Shown: one piece after another, positions 7,418 through 14,374 of the stretch
Numbering within the stretch: position 1 is the first letter of the stretch
How the letters are laid out: the number at the start of each line of letters is the position of its first letter
NCBI GenBank assembly: GCA_036721855.1
Contig: DAIMKF010000035.1
Location: forward strand, 1 to 19,187
Length of the DNA stretch: 19,187 bases
From: JAHDNZ01 sp036721855
Lineage (GTDB): Bacteria > Bacillota > DTU065
Reading direction: 5' to 3'
Made by a program: the position numbers and the translations under genes
The notes under the pieces: generated by a model
Told to the model about the DNA's origin: nothing
The model's input: the letters and a program-made list of their open reading frames with translations, nothing else
Databases searched by the model: none

Positions 7418-8674
7418 TTAAGATCTTGGCCTTTTAGATTGCAAGTCCACTAAGGCACTGTTAAGTGGCATATAATCTCTTGGTAGCAGTTTTTTGGCTT
7501 TATAAAGATACCAACGTGCTTTTTCCCAATTTCCCTTGGTTAAATAAGCAAGCCCTAAATTGTGATAAGCTTTACCTGAGTCAGAGTTTATTGTAAGAGC
7601 TTTGTTGGCATATTCAATAGCTAAATCATTTTCAGCCTTGTAAAATCCATAAAAAGCGGAGAGATTTAGTAAGGTCTCTTCCCTCTTTTCATTTAGATTC
7701 AAAGCTTCGTGAAGCATCTTTTCCGCAACAGCCAGATCATCGTTTTCAGCCAAAGCTAAACTATAGTTATTTAACAATTGAATTAAAAGCTCTTGAGGCT
7801 CGTCTGGTGTCATAACAAATACCGCAGTTTTATAGTGCTCTAGTACTTCATCTAACCTATTAGTGTCACTTAATTTCAGATCGCCGGCTAGTTTGTGAAA
7901 AAAAGGGCTTTGGGGATTAATTTTTAACGCTTCTTCAACTTCTTCAATAGCCATATCAACTTCACCGATACTTTGCAACAAAAGACAGATATTATAACAA
8001 AGTAGTAGGTGACCTGGGTTAAGTTCAATACCGGAAAAAAAGTAATGCAGTGCAGCTTCTAAATCTCCTAAAAGCATATAAATAGTACCAAGGCCGAGAT
8101 AGGATATGGGATTTTGCGGTTCATCCTTAATTAAACACTGATACCATCTGGCGGCATGATAAAGTTCATCCTGTTCAAGATAGGCCTCAGCCACCATAAA
8201 TCCTAGCTCAGCATTTTCTTTCTTTTTAAAAAACCAGGGGTTTTTCGTGCAAAACAAAACCAACAAATTATTAGCTTCAATTACATCATTATTTGATAGG
8301 GCTATAGTTATCTGTTCTTTTAGTTTCTCTTCGTCATAAAAGTCTAAGGTTTGAATTTTGCCCTTATATAGCTGGACCGCTCTTCTTTTTAAGGCTTTTG
8401 CTTTATAATCTAGACTTAAGACCACCCAATTACCCACCTTGCCTCCTAGCGAATTAAGTAATCTGATTGAAAAAACTCCTTTTTGTCGCAAGAATTTATT
8501 TAGTTTAGTTATAGGTAAAACATCACTGTATAGTTTTGGTTCATACCAGGAAGACCTGAGTTTAAGAGTCTTTATAGCGTCTCTAACCAAAGGTTCTTTA
8601 TCTCCACCTAATAGCTGATACAAAAACTCCTCACACTCTTTGGCATCGGTAAACTGCATATATAGGCTCTCCAA
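7418..8674 (-). CDS. Tetratricopeptide repeat protein
   Basis: Probably cytoplasmic, with no signal or membrane segment, 418 residues. The N-terminal 130 residues form a mixed domain I do not recognise. From about 160 onward tandem TPR units of 34 residues follow, for example AHHAARWYQCLIKDEP-like, NPISYLGLGTIYMLLGDLEAAL (193-214), a unit at 262-300, and AYHNLGLAYLTKGNWEKARW (371-390). TPR arrays usually act as protein-binding scaffolds; the partner is unknown. Start TTG 8674-8672 follows GAGGTGA by seven bases. An alternative ATG at 8659 has GGAG nine bases upstream and would drop five residues. It heads a probable three-gene unit with GNAT and ADP-ribosylglycohydrolase genes and has its own strong promoter. 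Confidence 0.88.
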   Translation of the reverse strand: MESLYMQFTDAKECEEFLYQLLGGDKEPLVRDAIKTLKLRSSWYEPKLYSDVLPITKLNKFLRQKGVFSIRLLNSLGGKVGNWVVLSLDYKAKALKRRAVQLYKGKIQTLDFYDEEKLKEQITIALSNNDVIEANNLLVLFCTKNPWFFKKKENAELGFMVAEAYLEQDELYHAARWYQCLIKDEPQNPISYLGLGTIYMLLGDLEAALHYFFSGIELNPGHLLLCYNICLLLQSIGEVDMAIEEVEEALKINPQSPFFHKLAGDLKLSDTNRLDEVLEHYKTAVFVMTPDEPQELLIQLLNNYSLALAENDDLAVAEKMLHEALNLNEKREETLLNLSAFYGFYKAENDLAIEYANKALTINSDSGKAYHNLGLAYLTKGNWEKARWYLYKAKKLLPRDYMPLNSALVDLQSKRPRS

Positions 8675-8703
8675 AGCAATATCACCTCAATCTTCAATTA
8701 CTA

Positions 8704-8732
8704 AGTATATGCAGTTTTGTGAAGTAGAGCAA
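8704..8732 (-). promoter_or_regulatory. Promoter of the TPR-GNAT-glycohydrolase unit
   Basis: On the minus strand TTGCTC (8732-8727) and TATACT (8709-8704) are 17 bases apart, 30 bases upstream of the TPR start. Confidence 0.7.
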
Positions 8733-8822
8733 GGTTATTTGCCATCTTTCTTATCATTAGCACAATTTTTTTCTAGTACTTTTGTTTTATCTGCCACTTT
8801 TATGGTTACTTTTTCCAGATTC

Positions 8823-8851
8823 TTGCTATATATGTTAAAAAGAGTTAAACT
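8823..8851 (+). promoter_or_regulatory. Possible promoter of the diguanylate cyclase gene
   Basis: TTGCTA (8823-8828) and TAAACT (8846-8851) are 17 bases apart, about 50 bases before the ATG. The surrounding gap is very AT-rich, so a chance match is possible. Confidence 0.4.
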
Positions 8852-8903
8852 TAAAGTAAAGTATTTATTTGATCTTTTTGATAAATAATGGGAGAGATTA
8901 CCT

Positions 8904-10013
8904 ATGGTTCCTTTACATCTAGATACCCTACTTGTAAAAAAACTTATCAAAGACCTACCCGTCCCTATTATTATTATTAACGAAGAAGGTCAAATTCTCT
9001 TTGCCAATGATGACACTTGTATTCTTTATGGTTATACTCAACAAGAAATTATAAATCAATGTATCTTTGACTTCTCGGCTTCACAAGATGGGGGAAATGT
9101 TTTTCGCAATATTATACAGTTTAGCATAAAATTAGCTGAACCTTCAGGTCGGTTTGTGGGAAAACACAAAAATAAATTTGGTAAGATAATCGATATTGAC
9201 CTTAGATGGTCATATATACAAGATAAAACAGGAGTGTATCTTGTCCTTTGTATTGAGGATATCACAGAGCTCAAGAAAATTGAGCAGGAATATGTTGATA
9301 AAGTCAAAATGTTAGAGGTAGAGATTGAACAGCGTAAAAAAGTCGAAAAGATCTTAAACCTTACTCATCAAGAACTCAAAGAAAAAATTGCTGACCTTGA
9401 AACCCAAAAAAAGCTTAACGAAGAAATGCTGGAAGAATTAGCAGCTAGCAATGAATTGTTAGAACGCTTGGCTATGGAAGATTCTCTTACCGGAATCTAT
9501 AATAGGCGTTACTTTAGTGAATATCTAGAAACTGAGATTATCCGTGCTCAACATCTTAAAGAACCACTCTCCTTACTTATCGTAGATCTTGACCATTTTA
9601 AACAGATTAACGATACTTTTGGTCATTTAATAGGAGATAAAGTACTGATAACTGTGGCCAAAAGAGTTCAAAGTGTTATTGGTAATCGCAATATACTTTG
9701 TCGCTATGGTGGCGAAGAGTTTGCTGTCATTTCCTTGGGCTCAAGCCAGGCTGAAGCGATAAGACTAGGTGAAAGTATTTTAGTGGCATTAAATAATAAA
9801 CCCATTACCTTAAAAAATAGCCGGGTTATAGTTACTGCCAGTATCGGCATCAGTTCCATCAAACCTTATATGTGGAAGGCCCCTTTAGAAGCTATCCGTG
9901 ATTATCTGATTAAAACTGCCGATAAAGCACTTTATAGAGCCAAGGGAACAGGTAGAAATAAAGTCGAATCCTTTAGGCGTAAACGAAAAAGTAAAGTTAA
10001 AGTACTCTCGTAG
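8904..10013 (+). CDS. PAS-GGDEF diguanylate cyclase
   Basis: Predicted cytoplasmic enzyme making cyclic di-GMP from two GTP, 369 residues. Residues about 12-123 form a PAS sensor domain (ILFANDDTCILYGYTQQEI, then VYLVLCIEDITELK). Residues about 124-190 are a coiled-coil linker rich in E, K and L. The GGDEF domain (about 190-358) contains DSLTGIYNRRYF (193-204), the metal-binding DLDHFKQIND (228-237) and the active-site GGEEF (269-273), so it should be active. The product-inhibition site RxxD that normally stands five residues before GGEEF reads GNRN here, so allosteric feedback is probably missing. There is no membrane segment and no EAL domain. Start ATG 8904 has GGGAGAG upstream. It is monocistronic between a divergent TPR gene and its own terminator. 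The PAS ligand is unknown. Confidence 0.95.
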   Translation: MVPLHLDTLLVKKLIKDLPVPIIIINEEGQILFANDDTCILYGYTQQEIINQCIFDFSASQDGGNVFRNIIQFSIKLAEPSGRFVGKHKNKFGKIIDIDLRWSYIQDKTGVYLVLCIEDITELKKIEQEYVDKVKMLEVEIEQRKKVEKILNLTHQELKEKIADLETQKKLNEEMLEELAASNELLERLAMEDSLTGIYNRRYFSEYLETEIIRAQHLKEPLSLLIVDLDHFKQINDTFGHLIGDKVLITVAKRVQSVIGNRNILCRYGGEEFAVISLGSSQAEAIRLGESILVALNNKPITLKNSRVIVTASIGISSIKPYMWKAPLEAIRDYLIKTADKALYRAKGTGRNKVESFRRKRKSKVKVLS

Positions 10014-10041
10014 TAATAGAATTCGAGAGTGCTTTTTTTTT
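10001..10041 (+). terminator. Terminator of the diguanylate cyclase gene
   Basis: AGTACTCTCG (10001-10010) pairs with CGAGAGTGCT (10024-10033) with one wobble, followed by an eight-plus T-run. The 5' arm includes the last codons of the gene. Confidence 0.9.
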
Positions 10042-10120
10042 AATAAAAAATTGGCATCCTGTTAATTTTAGTTTACCTGAGTATTAATAACTTTAGTAGA
10101 AAAAATAACTATTTGTGTTA

Positions 10121-10152
10121 ATAAAAGGCTATCGACTTTTAGTCAACAGCCT
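10121..10152 (-). terminator. Terminator of the aspartokinase gene
   Basis: On the minus strand AGGCTGTTGACT (10152-10141) and AGTCGATAGCCT (10137-10126) form a 12-bp stem with two wobble pairs and a three-base loop, followed by TTTATT. It begins six bases past the stop codon. Confidence 0.88.
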
Positions 10153-10157
10153 GTAAA

Positions 10158-11372
10158 CTATCTGTCCAATTCAAAGACAGAATGTAGGGTCTGAACAGCA
10201 ACTTCAACATCACTGGCCGGGATAACAGTTGAAATACTGATATCTGAGGTACTTATCATCTCAATATTAATCTTTTTATTGGCCAATGCATTAAACATCT
10301 TAGCAGCAACACCTGGATTGGTTATCATACCGGTACCTACTATAGATATTTTAGCTTTATGATCATCTCTTTCTACAGACTGAGCAGCTAGTTCATCAAC
10401 CAAAGAATCAGCGACTTCTTTTGCTTTTAGAGCATCTTCTTTATTGACTGTAAAAGAAATGTCCGCCAGACCTTCTTTACTAGCACTTTGCACAATCATG
10501 TCTACATTGATACTGGCATCTGCTAATCTGGCAAATATTTTAGCTGCCACACCAGGTTTATCGTCAACTTTGCTTATGGTAAGTTTAGATATTTTATTAT
10601 CATGGGCTACACCTACAACAACTCTTCCCTGTTCCATAAGTGCACCTCCTTTGACTATTGTACCTGGATTTTCGTTAAAACTCGAACGCACATGAATAGG
10701 TACATTGTATTTTTTGCCAAGTTCAACTGACCTAAGATGCAATACTTTCGTACCTAGACTGGCCATCTCCAGCATTTCATCATAAGAAATCTCTTCAAGC
10801 TTTTTGGCATTTGGTACAAGACGTGGATCAGCAGTATAGACACCATCTACATCCGTATATATTTCGCAGAGATCCGCTTTCAAGGACGCAGTTAGGGCAA
10901 CCGCTGTAGTATCTGAACCTCCTCGACCTAAGGTTGTTATATCATTTTGACTGTTAATACCTTGAAATCCTGCCACAATGACAACCTGACCTTTAGCTAG
11001 TTCCTCTTCTATTCGCTTTGATGATACCTCTGTAATCTTAGCTCTTTGATGAATATCATCGGTTTTAATACCTACTTGAGCTGCCGTTAGAGAAATAGCT
11101 TTACCGCCTAAATCGTTAATTGCCATAGCCAAAAGAGCAATTGAGATCTGTTCTCCCGTGGCCAGAAGCATATCAACCTCGCGAGAACTTGGTTTTTTGG
11201 CCACACCTTTAGCTAGGGCAAGCAGCTCGTCGGTTTTACCGGCTGGAGCAGAGACTACAATTACCATTTGATGTCCCTTGCTTTGGGTGTAGAGAATTCG
11301 TTCTGCCACATTTCGCACCCTTTGTGCATCAGCAACTGAAGTTCCTCCGTATTTTTGTACGATTATTCCCAA
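10158..11372 (-). CDS. lysC: Aspartokinase (LysC type)
   Basis: Phosphorylates aspartate, the first step toward lysine, threonine, methionine and diaminopimelate; cytoplasmic. With the start chosen it is 404 residues, typical for a monofunctional LysC. The kinase domain (about 1-240) has the N-terminal V-Q-K-Y-G-G-T-S motif (5-12), the phosphate loop SAPAGKTDEL (41-50, slightly shorter than the common SAMGKTTDEL), RGGSDTTA (150-157) and DVDGVYTADPR (174-184). Two ACT regulatory domains follow (about 260-404), with DKPGVAAKIF and NPGVAAKMF. I take TTG 11372-11370 as start: GGAGG lies eight bases upstream, and the protein then begins M-G-I-I-V-Q-K like its relatives. GTG 11381 and ATG 11378 overlap or touch the binding site. 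An internal start probably also yields a separate regulatory subunit. No other lysine-pathway gene is nearby. Confidence 0.95.
   Translation of the reverse strand: MGIIVQKYGGTSVADAQRVRNVAERILYTQSKGHQMVIVVSAPAGKTDELLALAKGVAKKPSSREVDMLLATGEQISIALLAMAINDLGGKAISLTAAQVGIKTDDIHQRAKITEVSSKRIEEELAKGQVVIVAGFQGINSQNDITTLGRGGSDTTAVALTASLKADLCEIYTDVDGVYTADPRLVPNAKKLEEISYDEMLEMASLGTKVLHLRSVELGKKYNVPIHVRSSFNENPGTIVKGGALMEQGRVVVGVAHDNKISKLTISKVDDKPGVAAKIFARLADASINVDMIVQSASKEGLADISFTVNKEDALKAKEVADSLVDELAAQSVERDDHKAKISIVGTGMITNPGVAAKMFNALANKKINIEMISTSDISISTVIPASDVEVAVQTLHSVFELDR
10635..10651 (-). promoter_or_regulatory. Internal ribosome binding site and start for an aspartokinase beta subunit
   Basis: AAGGAGGTG (10651-10643) stands five bases before an in-frame ATG (10637-10635) inside lysC. 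Translation from it would give 159 residues (10158-10637), just the two ACT domains. Bacillus LysC makes such an alpha2-beta2 enzyme from an internal start at the equivalent place (established for that family). The codons used here (Gly-Gly-Ala) give a perfect binding site with ideal spacing. Confidence 0.75.
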
Positions 11373-11447
11373 AAACATCACCTCCCTGCAATTATTATCT
11401 CTTTATTCAAGCTGTTTTGCCTATCTCCTGCAAAAGGATTGTATTTT

Positions 11448-11470
11448 CCAATGAATACATTATTCATTGG
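11448..11470. repeat. Perfect 10-bp palindrome upstream of lysC
   Basis: CCAATGAATA (11448-11457) and TATTCATTGG (11461-11470) flank a three-base centre. It lies between the end of the decayed adenosine deaminase gene and lysC, about 75 bases before the start. On the minus strand the next bases are AAAATAC, not T, so it is a poor terminator in the lysC direction. An operator or an mRNA structural element is possible. A second short hairpin (TTTTGC/GCAAAA) follows at about 11417-11437. No clear promoter for lysC was found here. Confidence 0.5.
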
Positions 11471-11496
11471 TTATTTAACTTAGCCAGGAGCATTTT

Positions 11497-12365
11497 TTAG
11501 GTAGCCTCCGAAGCAAAACTTCCCCTCAGTGCATTTTTTAACAAATCTTCCCTGATTATGCTGCCCTTAAGTAATTTCTCAGCTAGCTCTTACTCGCTTT
11601 GAAGACTAATTTGGGAAGTCTCTGGATCATCATCGTTGATGGTAATTTTTAAACGGTTGCTAGTAGGACAGACTTCAAATGAAATTTCTTTTTCTTCGGC
11701 CGACTCCATAACCTCTACATCATAAACCACTTGAATACCGTGATCGATCCTAGTTGCGCCCAATTCTAAAATTGCTTCTTAACATTGGCCGCACTACCTG
11801 CTTCTCCGGCATCGACGGTGATACCCAGGCCTTCCTTTTTTGCTATTTCCAATGCTTCTTGGTGAATTTTAGCCGGGTAAGTTGCATCATCTCTGGCTAT
11901 ATCAAAGCCAACTACCCCATCTTTTTTATATACGGCGACCAGTCTTGTCAGTTCTTTTGAACCCTCAGGCTTTTCATTACGTAAAGTAGCTACAATCAAT
12001 CTGGAAACAGTTCCAAATTCCTTTTCTCCAGCTTTAAGACCTTCAAGAACGGCCTCTATGGTAGCGGGAAGTTTCATATCACCAAAGATGTGCACTGTAG
12101 GACCAAAACGAACCTCCAGATAAAGACAGTTATTGTAATAAGCTGTTTCTACACATTCATAAGCGACTCGCCTTAAATTCTCTCTTTTTTGAGTTAAATC
12201 GCATCCTCGCTCATTTTTAGCTAAAAATTCTTGCATTGAATTACAGTTTTTACTTACGGTAAGTTCAGAGGTAATGTCGTTTCCCATGATTTGTCTATAA
12301 GTAGATGGTCTAATAGAACCTTCTAAATGATTATGCAAACTAACTGTGTAGTTTATAGTTTTCAC
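11497..12365 (-). pseudogene. add: Adenosine deaminase, decayed
   Basis: The reading begins near GTG 12365 (VKTINYTVSLHNHLEGSIRP) and shows the family HxH metal motif and a long homologous body (EVRFGPTVH). It fails in several ways. The catalytic TVHAGE motif reads TVDAGEAG, a single base change of His to Asp. One base is missing near 11780, so the frame ends at TAG 11766. In the next frame the homology continues without a break: AILELGATRIDHGI, FEVCPTSNR, then TINDDDPE, but about 20 residues that normally separate the last two blocks are gone. A TAA follows at 11592-11590, yet the C-terminus (ELAEKLLKGSIIREDLLKNA) is still recognisable to the TAA at 11497. It is the last gene of the purine nucleoside operon, starting 37 bases after the permease stop. 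The intact enzyme would have turned adenosine into inosine. Confidence 0.9.
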
Positions 12366-12402
12366 TTCCAAGTCTTTTGTTTTCCAAAAAGCTGTTATTA
12401 TA

Positions 12403-13356
12403 CTAAACCTGGGTATTGTTACGATCAAAATGTTGGCCTAAAGCCTTAGGAGCTTGAACTTTACGTACAAAACCGCTTAAAACAAAAATCGTAACTACAT
12501 AGGGAATCATTTGCACAAACTGAGTCGGCCAACCAAAGAGTTGTAAGTTCATCTCAATGGCATTGGCCAAACCAAATAGTAAAGATGCTAAAACTACACC
12601 GATGGGATTCCAGTTCCCCAATATATTGGCCGCTAAAGCAATATAACCACGGCCACTTACCATATTACGGGCAAACATGCTTAACTCTCCTAAAGAAAGG
12701 TAAGCTCCTCCTAGGGCGGCTAACATACCTCCTGCTACTACAGCTAGGTATTTATATTTGAAGACCGGAATTCCTAAACTGTCTACAGCTGCCGGATTTT
12801 CACCTATAGCACGTAATCTCAAACCCCATTTAGTTCGGTAAAATAAAAACCAACTTAAAGCAGTTAGGATTATTAACAGATAGAAAAACGGTGACTGTCT
12901 AAAAATTAACTCACCGATAATGGGCAAATCGCTTAGGTGGGGTATATAAATCGGATAAATACCTGCTACGTCTAAAGACTTGCCTCTATTGCCCCAAATT
13001 GCTACTAGAAGTACCGTCGTAAGTCCCAATCCAAGTAGATTTAGTGCTACCCCTGCTACGACATGATTGGCTTGATATCTTAAGGTTACAAGACCAAAAA
13101 GCAACCCAATTATTCCTCCGGCCATTACTGCCAACAATACTCCTAACCAGGCACTACCGGTTAAATAAGAACCTAGTACACCAAAAAAAGCACCAAATAG
13201 CATAAGCCCTTCAAGACCTAAATTAATAACACCTGCTCTTTCACTATATACAGCTCCCAAAGCAGCCAGTCCAAGAGGCGTAGCCATTCGCAAAGTGCTT
13301 GCCAAAAGTGCCACAGTTAGAAAAACAGCATCACTATTTAGCCACTGTTCTAACAT
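12403..13356 (-). CDS. Nucleoside ABC transporter permease (second)
   Basis: Inner-membrane permease of the branched-chain amino acid/sugar/nucleoside type (BPD_transp_2), 317 residues with about eight to ten hydrophobic segments. Family blocks are visible: ALGAVYSERAGVINLGLEGLMLFGAF (32-57, in part), YRTKWGLRLRAIGENPAAVDSLGI (173-196, in part) and LGGAYLSLGELSMFARNMVSGRGYIALAANILGNW (about 214-248, in part). It corresponds to NupQ of the Bacillus guanosine transporter NupNOPQ (family knowledge). ATG 13356-13354 follows AAAGGAGGAG by six bases and overlaps the first permease gene by 23 bases, so the two are coupled. The substrate, purine nucleosides, is inferred from the operon and its leader. 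Confidence 0.93.
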   Translation of the reverse strand: MLEQWLNSDAVFLTVALLASTLRMATPLGLAALGAVYSERAGVINLGLEGLMLFGAFFGVLGSYLTGSAWLGVLLAVMAGGIIGLLFGLVTLRYQANHVVAGVALNLLGLGLTTVLLVAIWGNRGKSLDVAGIYPIYIPHLSDLPIIGELIFRQSPFFYLLIILTALSWFLFYRTKWGLRLRAIGENPAAVDSLGIPVFKYKYLAVVAGGMLAALGGAYLSLGELSMFARNMVSGRGYIALAANILGNWNPIGVVLASLLFGLANAIEMNLQLFGWPTQFVQMIPYVVTIFVLSGFVRKVQAPKALGQHFDRNNTQV

Positions 13357-14374
13357 CTTTTACTCCTCCTTTCAGGGCTTGGAAAAGCTTAGGTGCTGCC
13401 ACCAAAACAATAATAACAGCTTGAATTATTAACACAAAATCTACCGGTATATTAGTGGTTCGATCTAAAACCATACCACCGGCTCGCATCAGCCCAAAAA
13501 GTAAAGCTGAAAACAATACACCGAGAGGATTGTTTCCGCCTAAAATGGCCACAGCAATGCCATCAAAACCATATCCAGGTGAGAAACCATCAATAAATCT
13601 ACCATGCAAACCTAAAACCTGTCCTGCTCCACCCAGACCAGCCAAAGCACCTGATATAAAAAGAGCGGCTGCCGTTTTTCGGGCGACATTGATTCCGGCT
13701 GTAGCTGCTGCTTTTGAGCTAGCTCCCACAATTCTAACTTCATAACCGAATTTAGTTCTATAAAGGATAAACCATACTAGAAAAACTAGAATTAAACCTA
13801 CAAAAATAGCACTTGATAATTGTGTTCCGGTACCTAATCTGGATAAAGCGGCACTTTTTTTAATCTCTGGTGTTTGTGCTACAGGACCACTAGCTTTAAA
13901 AGTATAGTTTGCCAGATAACTACAAAACAGAATGCCGATACTATTTAACATAATAGTGATAATAACTTCGTTAGCATTAGCCTTGACTTTTAACCAGGCA
14001 GCAATTGCTGCCCATAAACCACCAAACAAAGCTCCTCCTAATAAGGCTAAAAACAGATGCAAAAAATGGGGCATAGGTGGTAAAAAACCACCGATAACTC
14101 CTGCGGCCATAGCTCCCAAATAGAGCTGCCCTTCGGCACCGATATTAAAGACGCCACTGTTATTAGCAAAAGCAACTGCCAAACCGGTAAAGATTAAGGG
14201 CGTGGCCTGTACCAAGCTAAGAGCAATACCATTCCAATTACCAATAGCACCCCAAATCATTGCTTGATAAGCCCTAAGGGGTGAGTATCCACTGAAATAT
14301 AAGATTAAACCAGCTATTACTAAGGCTAAAGTCAGCCTTAAAAGGAGATTAGTTGCCTTTTTGATAATATTCAC
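13334..14374 (-). CDS. Nucleoside ABC transporter permease (first)
   Basis: Inner-membrane permease of 346 residues, partner of the following permease in a heterodimeric channel. It opens with a membrane segment (about 8-27), and the family blocks IFTGLAVAFANNSGVFNIGAEGQL (60-83, in part), YRTKFGYEVRIVGASSKAAATAGI (about 204-228, in part) and DGIAVAILGGNNPLGVL are present. It matches NupP-like proteins. The start GTG 14374-14372 shares bases with the ATPase stop TGA, a GTGA overlap that implies translational coupling; AGGTGG upstream is the likely binding site. Confidence 0.93.
   Translation of the reverse strand: MNIIKKATNLLLRLTLALVIAGLILYFSGYSPLRAYQAMIWGAIGNWNGIALSLVQATPLIFTGLAVAFANNSGVFNIGAEGQLYLGAMAAGVIGGFLPPMPHFLHLFLALLGGALFGGLWAAIAAWLKVKANANEVIITIMLNSIGILFCSYLANYTFKASGPVAQTPEIKKSAALSRLGTGTQLSSAIFVGLILVFLVWFILYRTKFGYEVRIVGASSKAAATAGINVARKTAAALFISGALAGLGGAGQVLGLHGRFIDGFSPGYGFDGIAVAILGGNNPLGVLFSALLFGLMRAGGMVLDRTTNIPVDFVLIIQAVIIVLVAAPKLFQALKGGVKDVRTVAK

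Noticed and set aside
8640..8950. ORFs on both strands across the TPR-cyclase gap
   Set aside because: They overlap the good divergent promoters and the real gene starts and show no domain or binding site.
11373..11500. Lysine riboswitch before lysC
   Set aside because: The leader is only about 120 bases, and none of the conserved L-box blocks can be found; only two simple hairpins are present.
13455..14123. Plus-strand ORFs of 63-96 codons opposite the permease genes
   Set aside because: They are proline/alanine/lysine-rich shadows typical of the antisense of hydrophobic coding sequence, without start signals.
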